Positions 1 through 9,648 are shown, counted from the first letter of the stretch. The stretch is DNA of 64,000 nucleotides from Collimonas sp. OK307 (GCF_900113705.1 NZ_FOQI01000010.1:1-64000); one strand, 5' to 3'. The notes: generated by a model from the letters alone, not told the origin. A program made the numbers and translations.

Positions 1-72
1 GAGCGTATCGTCGGCCGTGGTGCTTGACACTGCGCCTGGCGCTACTTTCGACTCGGATATCACTGCTGCCAT
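1..72 (-). CDS. N-terminal fragment of an unidentified protein, cut by the window edge
   Basis: An ATG at 72-70 on the minus strand is preceded by a strong ribosome binding site (AGGAGGAG, 74-82 region) and opens a frame that stays open to base 1, giving 24 residues starting MAAVISESKVAPGA. The piece is too short to identify a family. The strong Shine-Dalgarno sequence at good spacing is the main support. It points the same way as the crotonase gene at 353-1129, with about 280 bases between them. The rest of the gene lies outside the window. Confidence 0.5.
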   Translation of the reverse strand, partial: MAAVISESKVAPGAVSSTTADDTL

Positions 73-352
73 TGCTCCTCCTGTTATCGGTTATCTTTTT
101 CAGTGCCGCTTTATGCAGCTCCCAAACTTGATGCCATCTTAGCTAGCACCGACAACTCCCGGCATTGACCATAGTCAAGTTTCCTTCCTTTTTGTTTCCT
201 TCCGGTTTCTTAGGCGAAGTCATCCCGCGCCAAGTGGCTTGTCAATGCATAGTCAATGCGTAAAGTGGGAGGAGATGGAGTGAAATTAACAACAATGCAA
301 GCAAAGGAAATATATCCAATCTTGATTGATGGCAAGACCGGGCACTCTTCAG

Positions 353-1129
353 TCAGTCTTCAAAACGACCGTGACGGCCAACCCCGAAGGTAAATCTGGC
401 GGCGCCGGCTTCGCCCTCCGCGAGCACAATCGGCACCCCTTGTGCGCCTTCGCGACGTAGCGCCTCGGCCAGCGGCAAATCCCATTGTTCATACGCTGAG
501 CGGCGATCCGTCAGCATGCACTGCTGTGGAAAAGCAGCCACCTGACGCGCCAGTTCGAGCGCCGTAGCCAGCGCACCACCAGATGGGGTGATGCGATTGA
601 TCAGCCCCATGCCCAACGCTTCGGCAGCCGCCACCGGGCGTCCAGTCAAGATAAGGTCCAACGCACGACCCATGCCGATCAGACGCGGTAGCCGTACCGT
701 GCCGCCATCAATCAAGGGCACGCCCCAGCGTCGGCAAAACACACCGAATACGGCATCTTCATCCGCGACGCGCAAATCCGCCAGCAACGCCAGCTCAAGT
801 CCACCGGCCACCGCGTAGCCGTTGACGGCGGCAATCAAAGGCTTCGAGAGTGTCATGCGGGTGGGTCCCATCGGACCGCTGCCGCCACCTTCCGGATCAA
901 GTTCATTGCGCAAAGCCGGATCGCCGACAGCGCTGAGATCGGCGCCGGCGCAAAACTGGCCACCGGCGCCGGTTAACACCGCGACCTTCAGCGCGGCGTC
1001 AGCTTCGAAGCGTTCAAACGCCAGGCGCAACTCCTCCGCCATGAGACGGTCGACCGCATTACGCTTGTGCGGCCGGTTCATCGTAATGGTACAGATGGCG
1101 CCGTCCGTGTCGATCAAGACAGTCTGCAT
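353..1129 (-). CDS. Enoyl-CoA hydratase/isomerase (crotonase) family protein
   Basis: A 258-residue protein of the usual crotonase length. Seen: the two oxyanion-hole segments, FCAGADLSAV near residue 59 and NGYAVAGGLELAL near residue 104, and the GGTVRLPRLIG stretch near residue 142. In typical hydratases a catalytic Glu lies in an FGxPE motif; here the same place reads FGVFCRRWG, so that Glu is missing and hydration of enoyl-CoA is not assured. Crotonases bind acyl-CoA thioesters in the cytoplasm and include hydratases, isomerases, hydrolases and decarboxylases. The start at 1129 has a good ribosome binding site (AAAGGTGAGGGC). It lies 37 bp downstream of the NAD-glutamate dehydrogenase gene on the same strand and may share its transcript. 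Exact reaction unknown. Confidence 0.85.
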   Translation of the reverse strand: MQTVLIDTDGAICTITMNRPHKRNAVDRLMAEELRLAFERFEADAALKVAVLTGAGGQFCAGADLSAVGDPALRNELDPEGGGSGPMGPTRMTLSKPLIAAVNGYAVAGGLELALLADLRVADEDAVFGVFCRRWGVPLIDGGTVRLPRLIGMGRALDLILTGRPVAAAEALGMGLINRITPSGGALATALELARQVAAFPQQCMLTDRRSAYEQWDLPLAEALRREGAQGVPIVLAEGEAGAARFTFGVGRHGRFED

Positions 1130-1166
1130 GCCCTCACCTTTTTGCTAGCGGCTGTCCAGCCAGCGG

Positions 1167-4100
1167 TTAGCTGGTGACAGAGTCAATCGAACGCATCTCG
1201 CGCGCCGCCACCGACAGCATCGCCAGATCGACATTGCCACCCATCTGGAAATCGGTGAGCAGGCGGCGGTAACGTTCCAGCGGTGTACGGCTGGCGGTTT
1301 GCCAGACATCGATCATTTCCTGCGACTGTTCCAGCGTCGGCGACAGTTGAATCACTTTAGCAGTCAAGGCGCGCTGCAAACCGGTAAGATCGCTCTGCAA
1401 CGCGGTCCGCGCCAGGATCTGCCAATGCGAATCGACCGGCAATGCGCTGACCCGTTCGCGCATCCAGCCGAAGTTCAAGTTGACGTCCAGCGCAAAATAG
1501 ACTGCTGCGACCAGCTCCAGGCTGCGTCCGGTCGATGCCGCGACTTCGGCGATGTCCAGCACCGCGCCGATCAGCTCGGCGCTGGCAACCCGCCGCGCCA
1601 GCTGCTCGGAGACACCCGCTTGTATCAGCGCATCGCGCTTTGCCTTGAGTGCGTCCGCATCGCTGGTCGCCAGCAGCGAGACCAGTTGCGGCCCCAGCTG
1701 ATCGGCAGCCTGGCGGAAGCGCGCCACCGTGGCTTCAATCGAAGCCTCCTGCGCGTGGCGATGCAAGAACCAGAAGCTGGCTTGTTCGATCAATCCGCCG
1801 ACATCGACAAACATTTGCGCCTGCAAGGCGTCCGGCACCCGGTTATCGAGGGCATCGATGTCTTGCCAGATTTCCTCGAAACCGAATACCTCGCGTGCGA
1901 TGACGCTGGCGCGCAGCACGTCGGTCGGGCTGGCGCCGCTCTCGTCGGCCAGTTGATGGACAAACGTGGTCCCGACCCGGTTGGTCAGCGTATTCACCAG
2001 ATAGGTGGAGATAATCTCGCGCGCCAGGGGATGACGTTTCATTGCGTCAGGAAAGCGTTCACGCAATGGCTTTGGAAAATAAGCGGATAATGAACTGGCG
2101 ATAAACGGATCTGCAGGCAAATCCGACGCCAGCAGCTGTTCATACAACCACATCTTATTGTAGGCCATCAGCACCGCCCGCTCCGGCGCGGTCAAGCCTT
2201 GCTTGGCCGTCTTGCGTTCAGCGCACTCTTCTTCCGACGGCAGGAACTCGACCGCCCGGTCAAGCCGGCCGGCGCGTTCAAGGAAACGGATCAAACGTGA
2301 TTCCGGTTCCAGCAGGCTGGCGGCGCGGCGTCCCGCCACCGACAACGCCTGGGTCTGGTAGTAGTTATCGGTCAGTACCTGCAGGCCGACTTCCTCCGTC
2401 ATTTCCGCCAGCAATTTGTTACGCTGTTTCTCGGTCATTTCGCCTTCGCTGACGATCAGGCCAAGCATGATCTTGATATTGACTTCGTGATCGGAGCAAT
2501 CGACGCCGGCCGAATTATCAATGGCATCGGTACAGATTCGCCCGCCCTTCTGGGCAAACTCGATGCGGCCGAACTGCGTGCAACCGAGGTTACCGCCTTC
2601 AGCTACCACCTTGCAATTGAGCTCGGCGCCGTTGACGCGAATCGCGTCGTTGCTGCGATCCCCGACCTGAGCGTGACTTTCACGCGTGGCCTTGATGTAG
2701 GTGCCGATACCGCCGTTGTAGAGCAGATCCACCGGCGCCAGCAGGATAGCGCGTATCAACTCGGTCGGCGCCAGTTCGCTGGCAGTTATACCCAGCGCCG
2801 CTTGCACCTGCGGCGTCAGCGGAATTGTCTTCAAGGTTCGCGCATAGACTCCGCCACCGCTGGAAATCAGGCTGGCGTTGTAATCGGCCCAGCTTGAACG
2901 CGGCAATGCAAACAGGCGCTCACGCTCAACGAAACTGGTCTCCGGATCGGGATTCGGGTCCAGGAAAATGTGGCGATGATCGAACCCTGCCAACAGCTTG
3001 ATGTGGCGCGACAGCAGCATGCCGTTGCCGAACACGTCGCCAGACATGTCGCCGATGCCGACCACGGTGAAATCCTGCTCTTGGGTATTAACCCCGGTTT
3101 CGCGGAAATGGCGCTTGACAGCTTCCCATGCGCCGCGTGCGGTAATCCCCATTTTCTTATGGTCATAACCGACCGAGCCGCCGGAAGCGAAGGCGTCGCC
3201 CAGCCAGAAGCCGTATTCGGCGGAAATTGCATTGGCGTAATCGGAAAAACTGGCGGTGCCTTTATCGGCAGCCACCACCAGGTAAGGATCGTCCGGATCG
3301 TAGCGCACAACGTCTTGCGGTGGCACTACTTTGCCGTCGACCAGGTTATCGGTCAGATCCAGCAAGCCGCGCAGGAAAGTCTGATAGCAGGCTACGCCTT
3401 CGCGCAAATAGGCGTCGCGGTCGCTGGCCGGCGGTGCATTCTTGAGGACGAAGCCACCCTTGGAACCGACCGGCACGATCACCGCGTTCTTGACCATCTG
3501 CGCCTTCACCAGGCCCAGCACTTCAGTACGAAAATCTTCACGCCGGTCGGACCAGCGCAAGCCGCCGCGCGCCACTTTGCCGCCGCGCAGATGCACGCCT
3601 TCGAACCTGGGCGAATACACCCATATCTCGAACATCGGCTTGGGTGCCGGCAACCCTGGCACTTTGGCCGGATCGAATTTGAAGGACAGATATGATTTTG
3701 GCTGGCCATCGGCGCCGCGCTGGAAGTAATTGGTGCGCAAGGTGGCGCTGATCACGCCCAGGAACTGGCGCAGGATCCGGTCTTCATCGAGATTCGGCAC
3801 CTGGTCCATTGCCTCTTCGGTCTGTTGCAGCAGGGTCTTGGCTTTCGCTTCGGTACCGGCATCTTTTGCCAGCGCCGGATCGAAACGTATCAGGAACAGC
3901 GCCACCAGATTGCGCGCAATCGCCGGATTGGCCGTCAGCGCCTGCTCGATATAGGCGTTGCTGAAGGTTGAGCCGACTTGCCGCAGATAACGTGCATAAG
4001 CACGCAGGATGGTCACTTCGCGCCAGTCAAGCCGGGCCCGCAGCACTAGCCGGTTGAGATCGTCATTGTCGGCTTCACCGCTCCAGACACGGCCAAAGGC

Positions 4101-6032
4101 ATCTTCGAATATACCCTTGATGCGATCGATCTCGACTTCACTATCGTCCGCGGTCTGCATGCCGAAATCGTGGATCCACGCCGGCTCGCCATCTTGCAGC
4201 TCGATCCGGTAAGGACGTTCCTCGTTCACCTTGACGCCCATGTGCTCCAGCATCGGCAGGCTTTGCGACAAAGCCATCGGCTTGCCGGCGCGATAGATTT
4301 TCAGGCGCAATGAAGCCGGCGCCGCTTCGATCGGACGGTACAAGCTCATGGCCAGGCCGGTATTCTGTTGCGCGGTTTCCAGCAATGCGATGTCATGCAC
4401 CGCGGTGCGTGCGGAATAGTCTTCGCGAAAACCGGCGGGGAACGATGCTGCATAACGACGCAGCAATCGCGTGCCCTGCTCTTCCCCGCGCTGCTCTAGC
4501 AACGCTTCCGTCAGGTCATCCTGCCAACGCCGGGTAGCTTCCACGATGCGCGCTTCCAGCTGCTCGACATTGACATCGGTTACGCTGCCCGGCTCGGTGC
4601 GCACGGTAAACTGGATACGTGCCAGCACCGATTCCGATAACAAGGGGGTAAATTCGATACCGGTGCCGTTGAAGGCTTCCAGCAGCAAATCCTGGATGCG
4701 TTCGCGCAGTTCGGTATTGAAACGGTCGCGCGGCACGAAAACCAGACAGGAAACGTAGCGGCCGAAAGCGTCGCGCCGCACAAACAGGCGGGTACGCTGA
4801 CGCTCTTCCAGGCGCAGGATGCCGCTGGCGGTATCGAACAATTCATCTTCATCAACCTGGAACAATTCATCGCGCGGATATTGTTCCAGGATGGTGGCCA
4901 AGGTCTTTGCCAGATGCCCCTTGGGCACAAAGCCGGCGCGTTCCAGCACCTTCGCCACTTTGCGGCGCACCAGCGGGATCTCGCTGGTTGGCACCATGTA
5001 GGCGGTCGAGGTATATAAACCGACTATGCGACGCTCACCGACCACCTTGCCGCCGGCGTCATAGCGCTTGACGCCGACATAGTCTAGATAACCGGCCCGA
5101 TGCACGGTAGCGCGCGAATTGGCCTTGGTAATGAAAATCGGCGAACTCGCATCGATGATGCCTTGCGCTGTGACCGGCAATTTGGTGGTGCTGTCGGCGG
5201 CCCGCAGAGAGTCGCGCAGTATGCCAAGGCCCGAGCCCGGCACGCCTTGCAGATAGTTTTCGCCGTCGCTGACGACCAGCTCGTAATCACGATAGCCGAG
5301 GAAAGTAAAATGATCGTCGACCATCCATTCCAGGAAAGCGCGCGCCTCGGCAATTTCACCTTGCAGCCCGGTATCGCCGGTATCGCCCGTATGCTGCTGC
5401 TTCAGATCGTCGATCGCGGCGCCGGCGGCGCTCATCATCTGCCGCCAGTCCTCAACCGCGGCACGGACATCGCCCAGCACCTTAAGCACACCGGCCAGGA
5501 TTTCCTCCATCCTGGCTGCTTCGGTACAGCGGTCCACTTCTATATGTATCGTCGATTCCAGCCTGGCTTTGTCAGCATTCTTGCCAGCGGCTTCGCTTGC
5601 GCGCTGGATTTTTTCCACCTGTCCGCCGGCATCGCGCCAGACCCGGAATACCGGGTGGATCACCGCGTGCAAAGTCAGGCCCAGGCGATTTATTTCGGTG
5701 GTTACGGAATCGACCAGGAACGGCATGTCGTCGTTGACGATCTCGATCACGCTATGGCCGGATTGCCAGCCATGTTCGTCAACCCGTGGATTGTAGATGC
5801 GCACCCGCGGGGTGCCGCTCACAAAATGCCGTGCAAACTGCCAGTGGGCGACTGCCGCGCCGTACAAATCGGCGATATCGCGGCTCAGTATCTGTTCTTC
5901 CCCTACCTGCGAGTAATACTCGACCAGGAAAGGTTGCATCGGCGCAAACACTTCCGGCGGCAAGCGATCCCGCGCGAATTCGACCATCTCTGCCAGCTTT
6001 TGCTGTTTTCGTTCCACGGCTGCTGTGTGCAT
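1167..6032 (-). CDS. gdhB: NAD-specific glutamate dehydrogenase, large (about 180 kDa) type
   Basis: Oxidative deamination of glutamate to 2-oxoglutarate and ammonia with NAD, in the cytoplasm. The protein is 1621 residues from the chosen start, matching the 1.6-thousand-residue GDH family. The N-terminal two-thirds carry the regulatory ACT-like part; the catalytic part begins near residue 830 with GGLRWSDRREDFRTEV and VPVGSKGGFVLKN (glutamate-binding lysine region), then VVGIGDMSGDVFGNGM, the nucleotide-binding segment. An in-frame extension to 6095 exists, but the ATG at 6032 has GAGAG at proper distance and begins MHTAAVERKQQK, as expected for the family, so I prefer it. It sits just upstream of the crotonase gene. 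Family known; regulation not visible here. Confidence 0.95.
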   Translation of the reverse strand: MHTAAVERKQQKLAEMVEFARDRLPPEVFAPMQPFLVEYYSQVGEEQILSRDIADLYGAAVAHWQFARHFVSGTPRVRIYNPRVDEHGWQSGHSVIEIVNDDMPFLVDSVTTEINRLGLTLHAVIHPVFRVWRDAGGQVEKIQRASEAAGKNADKARLESTIHIEVDRCTEAARMEEILAGVLKVLGDVRAAVEDWRQMMSAAGAAIDDLKQQHTGDTGDTGLQGEIAEARAFLEWMVDDHFTFLGYRDYELVVSDGENYLQGVPGSGLGILRDSLRAADSTTKLPVTAQGIIDASSPIFITKANSRATVHRAGYLDYVGVKRYDAGGKVVGERRIVGLYTSTAYMVPTSEIPLVRRKVAKVLERAGFVPKGHLAKTLATILEQYPRDELFQVDEDELFDTASGILRLEERQRTRLFVRRDAFGRYVSCLVFVPRDRFNTELRERIQDLLLEAFNGTGIEFTPLLSESVLARIQFTVRTEPGSVTDVNVEQLEARIVEATRRWQDDLTEALLEQRGEEQGTRLLRRYAASFPAGFREDYSARTAVHDIALLETAQQNTGLAMSLYRPIEAAPASLRLKIYRAGKPMALSQSLPMLEHMGVKVNEERPYRIELQDGEPAWIHDFGMQTADDSEVEIDRIKGIFEDAFGRVWSGEADNDDLNRLVLRARLDWREVTILRAYARYLRQVGSTFSNAYIEQALTANPAIARNLVALFLIRFDPALAKDAGTEAKAKTLLQQTEEAMDQVPNLDEDRILRQFLGVISATLRTNYFQRGADGQPKSYLSFKFDPAKVPGLPAPKPMFEIWVYSPRFEGVHLRGGKVARGGLRWSDRREDFRTEVLGLVKAQMVKNAVIVPVGSKGGFVLKNAPPASDRDAYLREGVACYQTFLRGLLDLTDNLVDGKVVPPQDVVRYDPDDPYLVVAADKGTASFSDYANAISAEYGFWLGDAFASGGSVGYDHKKMGITARGAWEAVKRHFRETGVNTQEQDFTVVGIGDMSGDVFGNGMLLSRHIKLLAGFDHRHIFLDPNPDPETSFVERERLFALPRSSWADYNASLISSGGGVYARTLKTIPLTPQVQAALGITASELAPTELIRAILLAPVDLLYNGGIGTYIKATRESHAQVGDRSNDAIRVNGAELNCKVVAEGGNLGCTQFGRIEFAQKGGRICTDAIDNSAGVDCSDHEVNIKIMLGLIVSEGEMTEKQRNKLLAEMTEEVGLQVLTDNYYQTQALSVAGRRAASLLEPESRLIRFLERAGRLDRAVEFLPSEEECAERKTAKQGLTAPERAVLMAYNKMWLYEQLLASDLPADPFIASSLSAYFPKPLRERFPDAMKRHPLAREIISTYLVNTLTNRVGTTFVHQLADESGASPTDVLRASVIAREVFGFEEIWQDIDALDNRVPDALQAQMFVDVGGLIEQASFWFLHRHAQEASIEATVARFRQAADQLGPQLVSLLATSDADALKAKRDALIQAGVSEQLARRVASAELIGAVLDIAEVAASTGRSLELVAAVYFALDVNLNFGWMRERVSALPVDSHWQILARTALQSDLTGLQRALTAKVIQLSPTLEQSQEMIDVWQTASRTPLERYRRLLTDFQMGGNVDLAMLSVAAREMRSIDSVTS

Positions 6033-6411
6033 GATTTTCTCTCGAATGGTTAACGTCCAAATTCGGTCAATCAAGTTAGATTCTACCCATGACATGCCAA
6101 CACCACACGCTTTTTAAAAATGCAACTCGGATTCGATGATTTCATGACAGGCACATGACATATGTGCCATGTGCTATTTCTCGCGGCTGGCCGGTTCGGT
6201 TGCGCAGCAAATGGTGCAGCGCGCCAAGGACAGTGCGCGCGGCAAGAATCTGCCGGTAATGATAAATCGCAGTTCCGGCGCAAAAATCTGTCGATAGCCG
6301 ACGTTTGATAAAATAGGCCACTTAACTTTTTAACCACCCGACGAACAAGGTCAAAGTTGCACCATCTCCCCGCACGACAAACACGTCATTCCACTGAATC
6401 CCGGTAGATTT
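6033..6411. other. 379-bp intergenic region without a convincing gene
   Basis: This gap separates the minus-strand glutamate dehydrogenase gene from the plus-strand PAP2-like gene and must hold both promoters. It contains a 7-bp inverted repeat GGCACAT (6150-6156) and ATGTGCC (6162-6168) with a 5-base spacer that could be an operator; nothing links it to a named regulator. Short frames on both strands lack ribosome binding sites and family features and are not called. Confidence 0.5.
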
Positions 6412-7062
6412 ATGCTTGAATGGAGGACAATTACCAAAATCGGCGGCAGCACCATCATGCTTCCCGCTGCTACCGCAATCGCAGCATGGCTGCTAGCGGC
6501 ACGTGCCTGGCGCTCATTTTGGGTGTGGTGCCTGTTGTTCGGCGGCGCGTTGCTGTTGGTGGCCGCGTCAAAGATCGCATTTGTGGGCTGGGGCATCGGC
6601 ATAGAAACACTGGATTTCAAGGGTTTCAGCGGGCATGCGATGCGTGCTGCGGCGATTATTCCGCTGCTCTTCTATCTCGTTTTGCAGCAACAGACACCAC
6701 AGATCCGACTCACTGCGGCAGTTTTCGGCGTATGTTTTGCGGTACTGGTCAGTTTATCGCGCGTACTGCTGGATTTTCATTCGGTCAGCGAGGCTGTCAG
6801 CGGATGGCTGATGGGCACCTCAGTCTGCCTGGCTTTCATCTGGCAAGCTGAACGCTTGCCAAAACCGTCACTGAATCGCGCTTTGATCACCGCCAGCTTT
6901 GTACTCCTGCTGGCGGCATCTTTCGCCAGGCCGGTACCGACACAATGGTTGATCGAAGAAACCGCGCAATTATTAACGGGCCATGCTGCAATGGCCGCCC
7001 CAAGCCACCGCCACGCTGTCGAAAAATCCAGCGAACGCCTCGAAAATCCGCGCACTCCTTGA
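6412..7062 (+). CDS. PAP2-like membrane phosphatase family protein
   Basis: A 216-residue membrane protein with about five to six hydrophobic segments. The PAP2 (phosphatidic acid phosphatase type 2) signature is visible in shortened form: KIAFVGWG near residue 53, FSGH near 72 in place of PSGH, and SRVLLDFHSVSE near 115, matching SRx5Hx3D except that the last acid is Glu instead of Asp. Members remove phosphate from lipid or isoprenoid phosphates at the membrane. The first motif (KX6RP) is poor and the catalytic Asp is changed, so activity may be altered. It stands alone, with a CBS-domain gene 150 bp downstream. The C-terminal 40 residues are polar and not conserved to my eye. Confidence 0.65.
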   Translation: MLEWRTITKIGGSTIMLPAATAIAAWLLAARAWRSFWVWCLLFGGALLLVAASKIAFVGWGIGIETLDFKGFSGHAMRAAAIIPLLFYLVLQQQTPQIRLTAAVFGVCFAVLVSLSRVLLDFHSVSEAVSGWLMGTSVCLAFIWQAERLPKPSLNRALITASFVLLLAASFARPVPTQWLIEETAQLLTGHAAMAAPSHRHAVEKSSERLENPRTP

Positions 7063-7214
7063 TAGCCGGCCCACACCAATTTCCTGTCTGAATTATCAGC
7101 CGCAACCAGCGCCCCGCCCGCGCCTCTTGCTATTTGAAAACGAAGAGGCTACCTTCTCAATTAAGCAGGGACGAAATAAATATTTGATTGCCGGCCTATC
7201 TGAAGGAGCAGCTG

Positions 7215-7664
7215 ATGAAAACCGTCGCGCAGATTCTCAAGACCAAGCAAAACCAGGCCGTATATACGATTTCTCCCGGCGCCAAAGTACTGGATGCCGT
7301 AAGAATGATGGCGGACAAGAGCGTCGGTGCATTGCTCGTGGTGGAGCAGGAAACGATTGTCGGGATTGTCACCGAGCGCGACTATGCACGCAAGATGATA
7401 CTGATGGGGCGCTCGTCGAATGACACTTTCGTCCGCGATATCATGACTTCCTCCGTCATGTATGTGCGCCTGGACGACACCAATGAGCAATGCATGGCGC
7501 TGATGACCGAAAACCGTTTACGGCACTTGCCCATCCTGGACGACGGCAAGCTGATTGGCATCATTTCCATCGGTGATCTGGTGAAAGATATTATTTCCGA
7601 GCAGCAGTTCATTATCCAGCAACTCGAGCATTACATCATGGGGCGCCCGGCCGTGGAAATTTAG
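7215..7664 (+). CDS. CBS-domain pair protein
   Basis: A 149-residue cytoplasmic protein made of two CBS domains and nothing else: the first runs from about residue 8 to 65 (VYTISPGAKVLDAVRMM to GIVTERDYARKM), the second from about 74 to 128 (VRDIMTSSVMYVRLDD to LIGIISIGDLVKDI). CBS pairs bind adenosine nucleotides and sense energy state, usually controlling a partner protein; the partner cannot be told from the neighbours. The start at 7215 is chosen because AAGGAG lies 7 bases before it; the nine-residue upstream extension is not needed. Stand-alone CBS proteins of this size are common in Burkholderiales. Confidence 0.9.
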   Translation: MKTVAQILKTKQNQAVYTISPGAKVLDAVRMMADKSVGALLVVEQETIVGIVTERDYARKMILMGRSSNDTFVRDIMTSSVMYVRLDDTNEQCMALMTENRLRHLPILDDGKLIGIISIGDLVKDIISEQQFIIQQLEHYIMGRPAVEI

Positions 7665-7708
7665 GTATATAGTAGAGGTCACGAGCAATTTCCAAGCGGT
7701 GGCCTCAG

Positions 7709-8890
7709 ATGAAAAAAAGCTGGGTAGTCCTGCCTTTCTGCTTTATTTTCTGCCTCCTGCTCACCGCCTGCACGACCACCCCGCAGGCGCCACGGGCCGA
7801 TCGTCTTTTCAACGACCAATATTTCGCTGCGCCTTCGCAACCAGTCAAGGCCGCCGATGTATTTGCCATCAGCCCCGCAATGAAGCAGTACCTGAACAGC
7901 GCGGAGGCCACCCATCAAATGCATGCAAAAGGCATGCAGCAGGGTCTGTTCGATGCACTGTACAGCGAGAAACAGTTGAAACTGGAATACAACGCCGCAC
8001 ACACCCGCAATGCCGCCCAGACGTTCACTGCCCGCACCGGGAATTGCCTGTCGCTGGTAATCATGACAGCTGCCTTCGCCAAGGAACTCGGACTGCCGGT
8101 GCATTACCAGGCAATTCTGATGGACCGCGCCTGGAGCCGCAATGACGACTTTTATTTTGCCAGCGGCCACGTCAACGTCACCCTCGGAAAAAGGCAAACC
8201 GAGGCGCGCATACCGTTCGACCAAAGCAGTCTGATGACGATTGATTTCCTGCTGCCGGAAGATACCGCCGGCCAGCGTCGGCAAGACATCGATGAGAACA
8301 CGATTGTGGCAATGTACATGAACAACCGCGCCGCCGAAGCCTTGGCCGTGCACCAGCTGGACGACGCCTACTGGTGGGCGCGCGAGGCGATCCGGCAAGA
8401 CGAGAGGTTCCTGCCGTCCTACAATACCCTGGCGGTGATCTATCGGCGCCATGACAATTTACCGGAAGCGGAGCACACGTTGCGACTGGTGTCTGAGCGC
8501 GAACCGGATAGCACGGTAGTCATGTTCAACCTGATCGGCGTCCTTAACGATCTTGGAAAATTTGCAGAGTCGAAAGCATTGACTGCCAAGCTGACCAGGT
8601 TGCAGCCTGACGCCCCCTTCCAGGCATTCAACCTGGGCATGGCAGCAATGCGCGCGGGAGATTACAAAACCGCGAAGCAACAATTCACCAAAGAAATTGC
8701 TCGCGACCCCTATTATCATGAATTCCGGTATTGGATGGGGATTGCCTGTCTGCGCCTTGGCGAAACGGATCAAGCGCTCAAGCACCTGAGCATCGCAATG
8801 GAAAACAGCACCAGCCGTAACGATCACGATCTGTATGCTGCGAAACTCGATCTGATCAAGTCTCATACATCGCCGCTACTGGTTCATTAG
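7709..8890 (+). CDS. Lipoprotein with transglutaminase-like N-terminal domain and TPR repeats
   Basis: A 393-residue predicted lipoprotein: the signal peptide ends in lipobox LTAC with Cys21. Residues about 85-185 look like a transglutaminase-type cysteine fold: GNCLSLVIM places a Cys at 113 at the start of a helix, GHVNVTL places a His at 154, and an Asp near 179 could finish a triad. From about residue 205 to the end there are tetratricopeptide-like helical pairs, such as the AREAIRQDERFLPSYNTLAV and LGETDQALKHLSIA stretches, which normally bind protein partners. The envelope location follows from the lipobox. Substrate and role are unknown. It is a single gene, 44 bp after the CBS-domain gene on the same strand. 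Confidence 0.75.
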   Translation: MKKSWVVLPFCFIFCLLLTACTTTPQAPRADRLFNDQYFAAPSQPVKAADVFAISPAMKQYLNSAEATHQMHAKGMQQGLFDALYSEKQLKLEYNAAHTRNAAQTFTARTGNCLSLVIMTAAFAKELGLPVHYQAILMDRAWSRNDDFYFASGHVNVTLGKRQTEARIPFDQSSLMTIDFLLPEDTAGQRRQDIDENTIVAMYMNNRAAEALAVHQLDDAYWWAREAIRQDERFLPSYNTLAVIYRRHDNLPEAEHTLRLVSEREPDSTVVMFNLIGVLNDLGKFAESKALTAKLTRLQPDAPFQAFNLGMAAMRAGDYKTAKQQFTKEIARDPYYHEFRYWMGIACLRLGETDQALKHLSIAMENSTSRNDHDLYAAKLDLIKSHTSPLLVH

Positions 8891-8904
8891 CCGATCCGGC
8901 GGCG

Positions 8905-8924
8905 CTGCCAAGCCACATTGGCAG
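8905..8924 (+). terminator. Possible weak terminator hairpin after the TPR lipoprotein gene
   Basis: Inverted repeat CTGCCAA (8905-8911) and TTGGCAG (8918-8924) with a 6-base loop, starting 15 bases after the stop codon. There is no clear T-run behind it, so it may only be a 3' stabilising hairpin. Confidence 0.3.
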
Positions 8925-9131
8925 ACATCAATGATGCCTCCTTTCGAGCGCATCGTGTCTTTTTTCATCTTGCATTTCCAGACTTTCGACACTTTGTTGT
9001 TCTACGTAAATAATCGCGTGGAAATTGCGCAACAACACTGTTAAATGAAGTCGATTGCGAGCTCTTTTGTTAGCTTTTTTCGCCAAGAAAGATTTAAGAT
9101 TAAATCGTCTCCACACAAAAGAGGTGACAAC

Positions 9132-9416
9132 ATGGGATGGATGAACAGATTAGCGACGAAATATATCCAGACGCCTGAAAAGCTCGCAGAAAATGAACTA
9201 CGCGATACACGCCTGGCCTTGTATCAATCAGAAAGGCAATTGCTGGAAGCGGAAATGCGGGTCGATTATTATCGCAATGTCCTCAACTTCCTTGAAGCGA
9301 TTTCCGCCGACGGCGTAGAAAGCGTCGCCGAGTCGCAGAGATCCAAACTATCCCCACAGCCACAAGGGCCGCAACGGCTTACACCAGATCTGAATACGTA
9401 CCGCGGAGCGGCCTGA
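9132..9416 (+). CDS. Small hypothetical coiled-coil protein
   Basis: A 94-residue protein that I do not recognise. The start at 9132 is preceded by GAGGTGA at the right distance; a longer frame from 9045 lacks one. Residues 13-60 are rich in Glu, Leu, Arg and Gln with heptad-like spacing (AENELRDTRLALYQSERQLL), suggesting an amphipathic helix or short coiled coil; the C-terminal third is polar with Pro and Gln. There is no signal peptide or membrane segment, so it is probably cytoplasmic. The upstream 240 bases are AT-rich and should hold its promoter. Confidence 0.65.
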   Translation: MGWMNRLATKYIQTPEKLAENELRDTRLALYQSERQLLEAEMRVDYYRNVLNFLEAISADGVESVAESQRSKLSPQPQGPQRLTPDLNTYRGAA

Positions 9417-9648
9417 CACTCCGGATTGCATGGATTTCATGCGGCGCAGGTGAACACGCATGGCTAGTTTTTTTACGCTTGTTCGTTTGCGTCGCGATTA
9501 ATGCTGAATATTAATATTAAATACTGCAATTTGTACGGCAACTCTCCTATCTTTAAAATAGTACGCTACTGTGCAGACCATGCCATACCTAAGGCAGATG
9601 CTGTCTACATGATTTCTGGCAGCACGGTACGATTAGACGGAGAAAGCC

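Noticed and set aside
5100-6053. 317-codon plus-strand frame opposite the glutamate dehydrogenase gene
   Set aside because: Antisense to conserved coding sequence; His- and Asp-rich translation without a domain.
6169-6297. 42-codon plus-strand frame MCYFSRLAGSVAQQMV in the same gap
   Set aside because: GC3-like codon use is suggestive, but there is no ribosome binding site and it is too short to support; possibly a remnant.
6083-6337. 84-codon minus-strand frame in the gap after the PAP2-like promoter
   Set aside because: No ribosome binding site, no conserved feature, Cys- and Pro-rich composition unlike a real protein.
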